DNA from: Sycobia sp. Sy_11
Taxonomy: Eukaryota; Arthropoda; Insecta; Hymenoptera; Epichrysomallidae
Reading direction: 5' to 3'
Assembly: GCA_018907035.1 (NCBI GenBank)
Contig: JACCIC010000120.1
Location: 472,501 to 536,500 of the forward strand
DNA: 64,000 nucleotides
The translations under genes were made by a program, and so were the position numbers. The notes under the pieces are model-generated. The model searched no databases and was not told the origin of the DNA. It saw nothing but the letters and a program-made list of their open reading frames with translations. Positions 13,051 through 24,295 of this stretch are shown here, piece after piece (position 1 is the first letter of the stretch; each line of letters begins with the position of its first letter).

Positions 13051-13249
13051 CCTACCCACATACGCACGCCTTTCTCTTTATACATTCTCGCAGAATTCTC
13101 TCATCGTCTTTTAAAATAGGTCTTAACAGAAACGAGGGCGGAGGCGAGGAGTGGGAAGAGTGTCGGTCCTAAGGCGAACAGTTCCTGCGGGCGAACGCAC
13201 AGGGGCCCCGGCGCGCTTCGCTTTTTAATTAGTCCCGCGTGTATTTTAT

Positions 13250-13292
13250 CGCGCGCGCGCGCGCGCGCGTGTTTGTGTGTGTGTGTGTGTGT
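13250..13292. repeat. (CG)n(GT)n composite
   Basis: 10 CG units, then GT with one TTT break. Confidence 0.95.
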
Positions 13293-13536
13293 ATAACGTG
13301 GAGCCGGCGAGCTCTTTCCTTTTTCCAATCAATTGTTGTTATTTGTCGATCTCAGTAGGTGCAATTCAATTATTCGCTCTGTATTACATACGGGGTTTGA
13401 AGATCTTGCGTATATTATATCTATTACATGTGGGCGGCAAGTCTACCAGTATTCTGTTATTTTTCTTTTGAAACGTTTATTTGTAATACGCAAAATCTAC
13501 GTTCTTTCAATGCAAAATGTATTACAGTACATATGC

Positions 13537-13567
13537 GCTCGCGCGCGCGCGCGTGTGTGTGTGTGTA
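13537..13567. repeat. (CG)n(GT)n composite
   Basis: A CG run broken by a TCG step, then about 7 GT units. Confidence 0.93.
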
Positions 13568-14340
13568 TGCGTGTGAACAACGAACAAGGCAGTCTAGTTG
13601 CCTTCATCGGTGTTGTTCCATTAGGTTTCCATTATACTCGACCACCCCCCCCCCCCATGGTATGATAAACCTCCTCCTCTCGTGTAATCCACGATATCTT
13701 CTTCTCGTGTACTCTACTCCTGTCGCGGTCTACATCACCGCTTATCGTCCGAGATACGTCTCTCTCGGCACTCACCCTTCCTCCCCCCGCCCCACCCATC
13801 CACCCTCCCTCCCTCGTCCGTGGAAGATAGCGTATACATAAAAACGCGTAGGCGTCGTCGGCGCGCAGGGGAGCGCGAAGGTTCCGCGACGGGCTTGTTT
13901 ACAATATAATTAACTCGCTCTATCATCCTCTTTTTTTTCCCGCGCCGGTACGTACACGAGCGCGCACAAACGCGCACGAGAGCATGGACACACACGCGCG
14001 CAGATGCATACACACAAACACAGACACACACCAACCGGACTTGCCAATTTCTCCGTTGGTTTTCGCGCGCGCGTATGGCCTTGCGTCTCGCGCCGCCGAC
14101 GAGCCAATAAATTAATTGCCGAGATTTACGTATCTCGGCCGTAAACCAGTCAGCGACGCGCTAATGTCCGGCCGCTAATTGCGTAATTATATGGCATTAC
14201 GTTACGAGAGAGAAAGAGATACGGGGAGAAAGATAGACGGCTTCTTAATAAACGCGTCTGATTTCCCGACTTTGCGAGCGTATACTCCTCCCCCGCCTTT
14301 TTGACGTTTGTAAGGAGCTGCATTATAATATATGAAGATA

Positions 14341-14345
<5 letters not shown>

Positions 14346-14371
<26 letters not shown>

Positions 14372-14388
14372 TTGTGTGTGTATGTGTG
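14346..14388. repeat. (GT)n microsatellite
   Basis: About 20 units with TTT and TAT interruptions. Confidence 0.95.
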
Positions 14389-14514
14389 CATTCCACCCTT
14401 GATAATATGTACCGCATACTCTGCAATGCAATGCGCTCTCCCAAAATGTCGAGTTCCCGATCGACACGCTCCCCCGATTGAGACACAACACCCTCATTCT
14501 GTGCGAGGATATCT

Positions 14515-14538
14515 GTATCTATCTATCTATCTATCTAT

Positions 14539-14588
<50 letters not shown>
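14515..14588. repeat. (TATC)n, CA, (AT)n composite
   Basis: About 6 TATC units, a short CACACA, then about 21 AT units. Confidence 0.95.
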
Positions 14589-14594
<6 letters not shown>

Positions 14595-14898
14595 TATAAG
14601 CCTCGATAACATTTTTATTCGGCCTTAGTCTCGCATTCGGCAGCGACGGTGCTGCGTTCCAAGCGGATAAAATCTTCATCGCAGCGCACCGATGTTTATT
14701 AATTAACTTCTGACTTTACGCGTGTATTGGTGTGTGTATTTGTGTGTATGTATGTAGGTATGGGTAGGTGGGTGTAGACATATCTATCGAAGCCGAAGGG
14801 ATAAAAAGAAAGGCAGAGGAGAGGAAAAAATTTGACTCTTGAGTTTCGCGCGAGCTTATACTGCCGACGCTGATGCAGCCTCGTCTCGGACTGCTGTA

Positions 14899-14901
<3 letters not shown>

Positions 14902-14947
<46 letters not shown>
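14902..14947. repeat. (AT)n microsatellite
   Basis: 23 units. Confidence 0.97.
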
Positions 14948-14950
<3 letters not shown>

Positions 14951-15016
14951 CGTATAATAACGTTCGAGACGCGCCTCGATTTTTGCCTCGTCACCGGCAC
15001 GGCGCGCCGCTGAATG

Positions 15017-15041
15017 TTTTTTTTTTTTTTTTTTTTTTTTT
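15017..15041. repeat. poly-T run
   Basis: 25 T. It would be a poly(A) tail if read on the minus strand, but no retrosequence was recognised next to it. Confidence 0.95.
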
Positions 15042-15149
15042 GTCCTTTTTTGCTCGTCGTCCAAAGACTCCGGCCGGTCACGATGGCTTCGATGCGCCTC
15101 GTCTGCCCGGTAACTTCTCCGAGTTAGCGCTCGCTGAACCATTATATAC

Positions 15150-15660
15150 GTAAACTCGGGCGCACAAGCTATATTACCAATTGAATATTGACCCGCGTAG
15201 AAATCTTGCCAAATTAGCTGTACGTTCGAGATTATGGATTTTAGCTCGTTCTGATCCCGGTCGTTCTTTCCCTATATCAATGATGACTATGAAGTGAGAA
15301 AATTTTACATATATACCGACGCCACCGTGCTATATTTCTTATAAAGTGCATAGACAGTGGTTCACGTGTTCAGTTGAAAATATTAAAGAGGAAAATTAAT
15401 TTTATTAATTTAAGTTTTGCTTTTAATATATTTTTCAAAGAGAAAATGACTTTTAGAAGGAGTTTTGTAGATGTTCAAGTCTTCTTGATTAGATTTTAGA
15501 TTCAAAATTTTTCGGGACAGAACCGGTCATACGTGTGTAAGACACATTCTTTGGCTACATTATGAGATGAAAAAATAGATTCGAATCTTCTTAAGTTTTT
15601 CCAATTCGATTTTTCAACTATCCAGGCATAGAGATTCCCTTTTTCTTAAATTCTAGCACC
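15150..15660. other. AT-rich stretch without microsatellites
   Basis: It includes an imperfect hairpin (TTGAAAATATTAAAG against CTTTTAATATATTTTTCAA) at about 15375-15440. Confidence 0.45.
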
Positions 15661-15805
15661 ATTGAATAACGAATATCTATATATCAGCCCCGCGGGATAC
15701 AGAATGTAACAGATCCATTAGTTTTTCATCCCCTAGCCATGAATCATTACTGTTGTACTTGTGCGCTATTGCTGCTGCTCTCACCCCCTCCCCCTCTTGT
15801 TCTCC

Positions 15806-15810
<5 letters not shown>

Positions 15811-15848
<38 letters not shown>
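15811..15848. repeat. (CT)n microsatellite
   Basis: 19 units. Confidence 0.97.
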
Positions 15849-15853
<5 letters not shown>

Positions 15854-16248
15854 TTGGCAAGGATTATTACCCGTCGAATTCGGACTGCTCTCGCACACAC
15901 GCGATATCTTCGGCGCGCCCGCGCGGCTATTGAACTCTCGCGCTCGGCTCGAGATAAACGATAAATCGAAGAAATTTCCTGACCGAAATGCGGAATGCTT
16001 TATCTCGGGGCCGATATCCCCGTCCCCCGCGTCCCTTTCTCTTCTTTTCTTTTCTTCTTCTTTTTACTTTCGTCGTCACGCTCGGCTTATCAGAACGAGA
16101 GAGTTCGCGCCCATGTGTAGCGTATACGTATAGCGCATGGCCTGTTGCGAATCACCGGCTATTTCTTTCGCTTCCCAACGAGTCGCTATAGCTGTTGCGT
16201 ACGATCAATTGGCCGCGTATTATTTGCGTACAATCATTGCCATGTAGG

Positions 16249-16272
16249 TGTGTGTGTGTGTGTGTGTGTGTG
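16249..16272. repeat. (GT)n microsatellite
   Basis: 12 units. Confidence 0.96.
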
Positions 16273-17073
16273 CTCTCTTGGCGAGATCGCGCTCTGGCAC
16301 GGAGACGCGATCTCTTTCTCGCCTCCCACGCGTCGCTCGATGAGTTGCGCAGCTTTTGGCGACGCTGCTTAGAGCGTTCAGCACCCGGGGGGGGGGGGCA
16401 GACAGGAAGAAAGAAAACAATTTCAATCGGTGCGAAATAATTTTTTTTTTTTTTTAATTTTGGTTACATAAGGGAGCGGTGAAGGGACCGGAGGCGTAAC
16501 ACGAGATGCGGGCACTGATTCGTTTAAGGAGCGAGCCAGACATCCGCTTCGTGGAATATGTGCGTGCGCACACGTATGATGTATATATATACATATATAT
16601 ATATATTCACACCACAGGGGCAATTTGGCATTATCATAATTTTCGAGCACGTCACATTTTCGTCACTCATACGCGTCCGCATGAAAATAAAAGTGGTCCG
16701 CTGGCTTCAATGATGCTAATAAACGCTTGATGTAATTCCCTTTATAAAGCATCCTCCCCGCCCCCTCCCCCTAATAAATAAGCGTTAACATTTGACTCGA
16801 TCGGCAAAATTAACGGACTGCTCCGATCGGCATAAATGTTCTTGTACGAGAAAAACACAGTTCGTGCTTCCGCACATCCTGCAGCGAACCCGCGTGTCGA
16901 AGTTGGCCACGTTATCATTGCGTGATAGATTGGAAAGTAGACCGGAAATCTTTTGAAGAAATAGAAAGACTGTGTATGCATCGTGAATAATTTGTCTGCA
17001 TAAGGTGACGCGATGTTTTATCCCAGCAAGATTTTTTACCTCCGCAGATATTTGGTCAGGGTTATATATAATA

Positions 17074-17110
17074 TATCTATCGATCTATCTATCTATCTAT
17101 CTATCTATCT
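17074..17110. repeat. (ATCT)n microsatellite
   Basis: About 8 units. Confidence 0.95.
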
Positions 17111-18180
17111 AAATAAATATATGTATACAGAAATTAAGCATATAATACATAATCAGTTTGAGAATGTCCAGGCGCATAGTCATGTCATAGATATGTCTAT
17201 TATAGGCGTTGTATGTTACAATTATAGTCGACCAGAGCCCGAAAGATTTCTTCATGCATATCAAGGGCCGTGTCGTTACTTCTCTGTATATGGTTGGGAA
17301 AACGTGGATTTTTCTCGGTAATACATAAAGATGTGTTGCTCGATCGTTTTTTTTTTTTTTCATAAGAGCCACATACTTGAAAGGGGCCCCGTGGGAGGGA
17401 GATTCGTTCCTGTAGCGAGTGGATCTTCCAAATATTCCCACAGAATGACGCACGTGGGGAAGTTTCGATTTAGAAAAATAAAATTGTTTCTACTGTTCTA
17501 GAACTTTCAGCCGGATTCAAATTCTCCACCGCTGGAATAAACGTCATATAGACCCTTAGTCATGTATATTTCACTAAATCGCTGTTCTCGTCGAATGCAA
17601 TTTTCAATAATTCAATTATAATCGTCAATAGATATATAATAATGAATCTTTAAAATAGGTTTTACCACGAAAGTGCATTGATTGCATTTGACGAGATTTC
17701 CAGGAGATGCGCGCGCTCAATTTCCACATTTAATATATATAGTTCGCATGAAGAATTAATCACCCGTGCATAATATTAGATAGGAAGTAATTCGTATATA
17801 ATAATGCGTCGCAATTAAAACATAATCAAGTCCACGGGCGCGTTTTGAAATTCAATGGACGGGAAAAATCGTTATATCCAGCGCGTGTATTTAAACCGAT
17901 GGAAAGAAGAATGCTAATCCTTTAGTTCCAAAAGATTTCACATATATAACGAGAATATCGCATACGGTAATCCGCCAGATCCCAGACACAGAGAACCTCG
18001 GTGCTTAGAAAGCTATAATTAAGAAATTAAGATCATTCCGCAAGATATACTAAAATGTACATTATAACGCTTACGCATATATATGCGTGAGTGCGTGCGT
18101 GCGTGTAGTATAAATGTAATATACGCTCGATTCTCGAACGCGCGCAGTCGTCAACGGAATGACGAGTCGACAGAGAGGGA
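17110..18180. other. single-copy intronic stretch
   Basis: AT-rich, with a perfect 16-bp palindrome ACGCATAT/ATATGCGT at 18073-18088. No gene is recognised. Confidence 0.45.
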
Positions 18181-18207
18181 AAAAGAAAGTATAGTAGGAG
18201 GAAAGAG

Positions 18208-18299
18208 AGAGAGAGAGAGAGAGAGAGAGGGGGAGGAATAAAGTACTTACGAGTGAGGGGATGTAGGAGGAGGAGGAGGAGGAGGAGGACGAGGACGAC
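18208..18299. repeat. (GA)n and (GGA)n
   Basis: A GA run at about 18208-18229 and GGA trinucleotides at 18263-18299, about 1.05 kb upstream of the hth exon. Confidence 0.93.
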
Positions 18300-18606
18300 A
18301 GTGGCTCTTTAACGAATCTCTAATTTCTATCGCACCACGATTCCAAGTGGGATAGGCGAGAACGAGACGAAACAATTGCTTCCTTACAAGTTCTCATGAC
18401 AGCGCGTGGGAGTCGCTGTCAGTCATTGTTGTCCGTGCCTCGACGCTCCCGGCACTGATATGTGTAGTATATATATATATATATTAAACCGCTGTATTTC
18501 GCTCTCTTTTTCTCCACCACTTCTTTCTATCTCTGTCTCGTTCACGCTACAGCAAGCGAGCCATGAGCGTGTCTATATATGATATGCGAAAATATACAGA
18601 TAGCAG

Positions 18607-18666
18607 TATATATATATATATATATATATATAGTTTACGCTCGGTGCGGAATTTATTCACATTCGT

Positions 18667-18731
<65 letters not shown>
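18607..18731. repeat. two (AT)n microsatellites
   Basis: 18607-18632 (13 units) and 18672-18731 (30 units), 39 bp apart. Confidence 0.96.
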
Positions 18732-18734
<3 letters not shown>

Positions 18735-18852
18735 TATCTGAATGTCTGCGTCCGTCGGGCTATCAACGCCCGCGTGTCCGTGGTTCAGAGGTCGAGCGCA
18801 CGCACCTTCATTATCTTACATATATTATATACACTTGCTTGCTTGCTCTCGG

Positions 18853-18889
18853 TCGTCATCATCATCATCATCATCGTCGTCATCATCAG
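18853..18889. repeat. (TCA)n microsatellite
   Basis: CAT/CGT trinucleotides, about 12 units. Confidence 0.94.
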
Positions 18890-19322
18890 TGCGGCGATAT
18901 AGAGGCGGGCACAATATTACAATATTAAAAGAACAAAGATGCTCTCCATATAGATATTACAGTATATATAGAACCCGTACTCGACCCCTCGCCGGTACGG
19001 CACGATCACCGAGATTCTTTCCTCATCGGACAATGTGTATTTCTTATCCTTTGTTATTGTTTTTTTGTTAATTTTATTTATTTACTTATTTTTGATAACA
19101 TTGTCCAAGGGAGAAAGAAGTAATTAAAAAAATAAATGAAGCTAAATGTAGTTACTTGATTTCCTCTCCATTCCTGCCACCGATCCTAAGCGCGTCGTGC
19201 TTACAATCGTCTATAAATCTCGCTGCGCCGCTGCATTCATAGTATATTATACGTATGCGATAAATGCAGCCGACGCAGCTGTATCTGTGCTGAAAAACCA
19301 AAAGGACGGAGTAATAATCGGA

Positions 19323-19346
19323 ATTTTTGCTTTCTCAATTTTACAG
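19323..19346 (+). other. 3' splice site (acceptor) of the hth exon
   Basis: A pyrimidine-rich run, tttttgctttctcaattttacag, ends in CAG directly before the first exon base. A second AG two bases downstream (ACAGAG) could be used instead, but it would disturb the phase-0 start at Arg (AGG) that matches the family. Confidence 0.85.
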
Positions 19347-19476
19347 AGGCCACCCTCCTCGTCGCTCTCGTACCCCGGACCAGGCGGTAACGACGACGCG
19401 CGCAGCCCCGGCAGCGGCGGCACACCCGGACCCCTCAGCCAACAAGTCCCTACAAGTCTGGATTCATCCGATCCTG
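19347..19476 (+). CDS. hth: homothorax (Meis-family) internal coding exon, partial gene
   Basis: This is one internal exon of 130 nt, giving 43 codons plus one base. It starts RPPSSSLSY, contains DDARSPGSGGTPGPLSQQ and ends SLDSSDP. These are the landmarks of the insect Homothorax linker between the MEIS/PREP (Exd/Pbx-binding) domain and the TALE homeodomain. In Drosophila Hth, as I recall it, the same block follows ...ASTPDV and precedes a residue D then GKFLSSLNP, so both edges agree with the splice sites here. The 5' edge is phase 0 after tttctcaattttacag. The 3' edge is phase 1 at G|gtaagt. Known role: Hth is a nuclear cofactor that carries Extradenticle into the nucleus and acts with Hox proteins in patterning limbs, eye and body axis. 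This exon has no catalytic or DNA-binding residues; it is a Ser/Pro/Gly-rich, probably disordered linker. The other exons lie outside the window. A vertebrate-type Meis paralogue is unlikely, because insects generally carry one gene. Confidence 0.93.
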
Positions 19477-19485
19477 GTAAGTCGA
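19477..19485 (+). other. 5' splice site (donor) of the hth exon
   Basis: The junction is CCTG|GTAAGTCGA, an almost perfect U1 match from +1 to +6. If it is not used, the frame stays open for 18 more codons (starting GKSNNF) and stops at TAA 19530-19532. Intron retention would therefore give a protein without a homeodomain. An insect ultraconserved element has been reported at an exon-intron boundary of homothorax in Diptera, and this junction is a natural candidate for the same boundary. Confidence 0.9.
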
Positions 19486-20095
19486 ATAATTTCGTTTCCT
19501 TGTGTCTTCTTGTTTTCTTGTTGCTTTTTTAAAATTTTTCTATTTACCCTTATAATACATACATATATGTACTTTTTTTCCGAACTGTATTATTGTAATC
19601 AGTGTATATATACGAAGCGCGTGTCCCGTCTATTCGAGGGGAACGGGGTTGAGGAGGAGGAGGAGATATTTATTCGCGCGCGCTCCCGCGGTTTCTCTCT
19701 TTATTCCCGGTATTTGAATCATTCAAATTCATAAATATCTATGTATATCCATAGATTACATACACACAAATGCAGACGCAGACAAATACACACTCAGGTA
19801 CACACACATGCGCGCGCGCGCACACTATTCATTACTGCTTCTGGTTTATTAGCTTGCATATTAAGCGGAATATTAAATTTTGAGCATTTATATTAAATTC
19901 ACGTATAAAATCCGAGTTTATGCGCCTCTGAAATATACTTTAGAAATTTATTATTGACGCGAGCCGATTTGAATGCCCATATTATATATTTAAATTTATA
20001 TTGTATACGCAATTTACGAAGCAGCCTCCTCTATTATCCGTAAAATTATTAAATGAGCTTGGCACGGCGCGAATTTGAATATTCGAATCGTTAAA
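19486..20095. other. intron start downstream of the hth exon
   Basis: Pyrimidine-rich to about 19555, then mixed sequence with a short GGA run near 19651 and CA/CG near 19800-19825. Confidence 0.5.
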
Positions 20096-20099
20096 AAAT

Positions 20100-20114
20100 A
20101 TGTATGTATGTATG

Positions 20115-20183
<69 letters not shown>

Positions 20184-20187
20184 TATT
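20100..20187. repeat. (TATG)n then long (AT)n
   Basis: About 5 TATG units, then close to 69 bp of AT with one TAATA shift. Confidence 0.96.
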
Positions 20188-20189
20188 CT

Positions 20190-21150
20190 TCGAATTTGTA
20201 AAGCTGGATCGATTTCTGCACAGAAAAAAGAAGCGCGCAAAGCGGAGTTAGAGCGAATTATCGGAGGTGTGGTTTGCTTGGTATATGAGTTATATTACAA
20301 GCTTACATGTGTATATTTATGCACGAACAAATCAGATGGATTTAGATTAAAGAAAACTAACGTTATATTATATAAATATACACACGCGGGCGAAACAAAT
20401 TCTTTTTGGAATATGTCCAAAATAATATCAATAAATGAGCTTATAGTATAGCATGTATAGATGCGCCTTGTTAAAACGATTGCACTGACCGTAAAAATAA
20501 AATTGAAATAATTAATATTGAAATCCTCGTATCGTCGCCGCTGTTATGTTCCACGAGGCGAGAGATTATTATTATTGTTCGAAATAATCAAAATTTTTTA
20601 ATTTATCGTACTTATGTGCCGCTCAATACATTTTATACATTTTTTTGTTTGTTCTTTGAATTTTGTTTATTATAGCACAATAAAATTTGTCGAACTCATT
20701 GGGGCATTTATGAATTTATATTATGGCGAATTATGTGTGCGAAAGCGATTGATCTTGAAACGAGTAATATTATTTAGATTAATCTAGCGCGTTAAGTGTA
20801 GGGCGAAACGTAATTCGCGAATCATTGATGCCAGAAAAGGAAAAATCTCTCGATTATTTCGTAAAGCTCCACATATTTCATATAGGCGCGCGCGTTTTTA
20901 CATTGTGAAAAAAAAATTCATTTGGAAATGTAAGTTCAATTTGTAAGTGCTTCGATGGTCCGAAAACGGCAAAGATTCTCAAAAGCCGGTCGTTATTATC
21001 ATTAAAAATGAAAGACTCTTACAAGAAAGCGAACGAATTAAAAATTTTTTTAATCGATAAGCCCTATAGATAAAGCTTCTTGAAAAAAAAGTTATCGTCT
21101 GGTTTAACGAACTAGGGAAAATATCAGTTTGCAGCACTCCGATTCATTGC
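20190..21150. other. AT-rich single-copy stretch
   Basis: It contains AATAAA hexamers near 20499 and 20687 that could serve poly(A) addition after intron retention; no gene is seen. Confidence 0.4.
20775..20786. promoter_or_regulatory. palindromic homeodomain-type site TAGATTAATCTA
   Basis: This perfect 12-bp palindrome places two TAATCT half-sites head to head, as recognised by paired-type K50 homeodomains (Otd/Pitx class). It lies 1.3 kb downstream of the hth exon. A single site carries little weight. Confidence 0.25.
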
Positions 21151-21156
21151 TCTGCT

Positions 21157-21157
21157 A

Positions 21158-21224
<67 letters not shown>
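21157..21224. repeat. (CT)n(AT)n composite
   Basis: 14 CT units joined directly to about 20 AT units. Confidence 0.96.
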
Positions 21225-21227
<3 letters not shown>

Positions 21228-21718
21228 GACGCGAGCTCCACATATTCTTCCCTTTCCCTTCATATTAAAGATTGACGACGAATTTATTCAATTGCTTTCA
21301 ATTAAGACCAGGTCCGTAATACTGTCATCGTAGCGCGAGTCGAAGAATTATTTATTCCTTTTTGTTTTCTTTTGTTTTGTTTTTTCTTTTTTTTTTTTGT
21401 TGTTTATTGCATAGAGAAAAACAAGCGAGGCGAGGGAGCGAAAGGAGCGCGCGCGCGCTCAGCGAATAAACTCAAGAGGCTCGGAGCGATTCTTATCCGT
21501 TTCGTGCTGCTATATAACGAAGCGCGCGGTCCGCCCGGCGGCAATCATTCGGCATTAATTTTTCTTTTCTTCCACTCTCATTCTTTCCTCGCTGTTCTTT
21601 TATTTCTTTCATTTAAATGCACATGTCTCGGCTCGACGGGCCATTTTTTTTTCTCTGGTAACGCTCTTATTTAGCGGCGATCGCGAAAATATTCGGGACA
21701 ACGTCCTCGTTCGAGCGT

Positions 21719-21719
<1 letters not shown>

Positions 21720-21764
<45 letters not shown>
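21720..21764. repeat. (AT)n microsatellite
   Basis: 22 units. Confidence 0.97.
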
Positions 21765-21771
<7 letters not shown>

Positions 21772-21845
21772 TGAGCGCATATAGAGAGGGACGCCGAGAG
21801 GAATTTAAAAATCAGCGACCTTGGCCAGATCGATGGGGCACGCAC

Positions 21846-21847
<2 letters not shown>

Positions 21848-21879
<32 letters not shown>
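21848..21879. repeat. (GA)n microsatellite
   Basis: 16 units. Confidence 0.97.
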
Positions 21880-21880
<1 letters not shown>

Positions 21881-22153
21881 ACAAATGGGGCGGGAGGGAG
21901 AGGGGAGTGCGCGTTAACGGTCGACTACTCGTTAATGACAATATCGCGCGCGACGATGACTTCGAGTCGTCGATGGGCGGCGATCGAAACGCGCCGGCGG
22001 GCCTATTGCTATATACATGTATATTATGCATGCGCGAATTGCCCTCGTCACATCCGCAAAAATGTGACGCGTAATACGGGCGAAGGCAAACAAGGAAAAA
22101 AATGTTTCTATACACGCGAGCTCTGTCATTAAAATTTAACGTTTATATTGACT

Positions 22154-22156
<3 letters not shown>

Positions 22157-22205
<49 letters not shown>
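22157..22205. repeat. (AT)n microsatellite
   Basis: About 24 units. Confidence 0.97.
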
Positions 22206-22208
<3 letters not shown>

Positions 22209-22264
22209 CATTTAATTTTGAAAAAATTTTTAAGCGAAAGCTCGCGCGACCTTTATATACAACG

Positions 22265-22430
22265 ATTGTTTGGCGACCAGCGTTGTGCGAATAAACTTGT
22301 GCAAGTTCAAATTGCCGGGGACACGCGCGAATTAAGATCGGTGATTACGTGCTAGTGCAGAGCGTCATGCTAATAATTGCTCATGCTAATCATTGGACGA
22401 ATTAATTATACATTTGACGCATCTCGAAAA
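22265..22430. promoter_or_regulatory. candidate homeodomain/POU-type enhancer core
   Basis: TCATGCTAAT is present twice, at 22365-22374 and 22381-22390, in a 16-bp period. Each copy contains the octamer-like ATGCTAAT. A GAATTAATTA homeodomain-type cluster follows at about 22400. The block is microsatellite-free between two long AT tracts. Assignment to any factor is inference. Confidence 0.35.
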
Positions 22431-22478
22431 ATAAAGATGCTCGCGTGACAAAGAATTGACGAAGCGAGAATAGTGGCA

Positions 22479-22480
<2 letters not shown>

Positions 22481-22530
<50 letters not shown>

Positions 22531-22568
22531 ATATATACACACACGTAGAAATAAAGAGTTAATATTTA

Positions 22569-22613
<45 letters not shown>

Positions 22614-22657
22614 TATAGATATATATGCGCGCGCGCGCGCGCGCGTGTGTGTGTGTG
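22481..22657. repeat. AT / GT-AT-AC palindrome / AT / CG / GT cluster
   Basis: (AT)20, a (GT)5ATATAT(AC)4 palindrome (22521-22544), (AT)n from 22574, then (CG)n(GT)n to 22657. Confidence 0.95.
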
Positions 22658-22887
22658 GCGTCCGACACTCGGCGACGTCCGAGGAGAATTCAGGCGTCGC
22701 AGTCATCAGCGACCGAAAGGGAAGCGCTTCAATGAGTAGACGCTGGGGCGGGCGGAGGGAGTCGTACTGCCGTGTTGGGGGGGGGGGGTGAGGTCGCGGA
22801 GTCAGTCACCGAAGGGAATACGAAGTTAACGACACCATCCCATAAAGATTCATTAAGCCTTGGCCGCCTCTATATGCGGATTCGTGC

Positions 22888-22890
<3 letters not shown>

Positions 22891-22947
<57 letters not shown>
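22891..22947. repeat. (AT)n microsatellite
   Basis: 28 units. Confidence 0.97.
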
Positions 22948-22949
<2 letters not shown>

Positions 22950-23059
22950 CATCGGGTCGGTACCTCGGCCCCTATATTATTTTCCTCTTTCTATGCCAGT
23001 TCTACTCACTCGCATGCAAGCGGTTTAACGCGTGCGCACGTGCACCAGTACTTTCTAAC

Positions 23060-24240
23060 AAAAAAAAAGAAAAAGGAATACAAAACATACTAATCTATCT
23101 AACACTATGACAATGGCAACTGACGCGAACGCGAGCGAGATTCGAGATTCGCTCGATTTCTTTGCATAGCCGATCGTTTACGTCGTTCGAATATTCTCTC
23201 GTAATGATCCGTGACCGCGTCCGTCTTCATTGCGGCGAATGACCGAAGCAGCGACGACCGTACGCTGTTTCGGCTTCGTTCGTCCTTCTTCATTGATCGC
23301 AAATTGAATTATTTCGGTGACCGAGTTTGTGACGGGTACAGGGGGAGGAGGATGTTTTTTTTTTTTTTATACATTTGGGCGGGATAAAAATTAGTGAATC
23401 TTTTAAAAAGTCGAAGTACAAACTTATTTTTTTCGTTACATCATTCTCGTTGAAATTCAAATTTTCCAATAAATATTCAGATATACGTCGCGTAATAATA
23501 TGAATTTATTAATATATACCCAGGGTCTAGAATTATATATAGACATCGGTAGACACGTAACACACGGAGGATTTGAAAAATTCGACAGAGAATTTCGGGC
23601 TTCGACGGGACATTCCTCAATTTGGTTCGGATCGAGAATATCTTAGAAATGCCCGAGGAGCGCGAGATCCGGAAACTTTTGCAGAGCTTATGCCGGCCTC
23701 TTTGAGGCCGTCGTAGCTGCAGCTGGCGATTCCGCATACCAAATCCCTCACCCGTAACGCCGTACTCCCGCTCCACGCGGATCCCTTCATCGTTTTCCTC
23801 GCAAAATCGGAAAATTGCGCGATCGACCTTCTTCTGTTTTCCCCGCGCTAAATACAAAAACCTGATCGTCACAATCCATCGTTTTCCGACTAATACACTA
23901 TTTATGGGGCTAAAGTGTAATAATACGTCGACCGCAGCTTCAGGAGCAATGAGGCACGCTTTACACTTATACATTAATAGGCACACCGGCACGATATCAA
24001 AAACATTCTGAAATTTTAATCGAGATATATCCGATTCGCGCCCCGATAAGCGGGCCGCGCGGTCGCTTGTAACATAGTTGGTATGAAAAATAATAAAGAG
24101 AAAAAAGAAATAATGAAAAGCAACGTCCTCACTAGCCGAGGGATAAAATCGGCTCTTTAATAGAGTTTCGAAAGTACTCGCGGCGGCGCACGAGCCAACG
24201 TATACATGCTATCCACTCGTCAATTCTCAATTACGGCGTT
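23060..24240. other. stretch without microsatellites
   Basis: It includes a 171-codon minus-strand frame (23477-23992) with non-repetitive translation but no recognised domain. An ORF of that length is about what chance gives in a window this size. Confidence 0.45.
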
Positions 24241-24251
24241 ATTTGCGTGCG

Positions 24252-24255
<4 letters not shown>

Positions 24256-24291
<36 letters not shown>
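24256..24291. repeat. (AT)n microsatellite
   Basis: 18 units. Confidence 0.97.

Positions 24292-24295
<4 letters not shown>

Larger units (their letters stand above)
1..19346 (+). other. upstream hth intron (3' part, at least 19.3 kb)
   Basis: No MEIS-domain coding sequence is visible in either strand of this stretch. I looked for the FEKCELATC, HRYISCLKGKMP and SNADSTSH landmarks and found none. It holds microsatellites, listed separately, separated by ordinary mixed sequence. The preceding hth exon must lie before base 1 if the gene is intact. Smaller or diverged exons could have been missed. Confidence 0.75.

Noticed and set aside
15017..15140. Poly-T with adjacent GC-rich sequence as a minus-strand SINE or retrocopy
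   Set aside because: No RNA polymerase III box, tRNA-like head or target-site duplication could be seen.
23477..23992. 171-codon minus-strand ORF
   Set aside because: Non-repetitive but with no domain, signal or splice context. About one ORF of this size is expected by chance in six frames of 64 kb.
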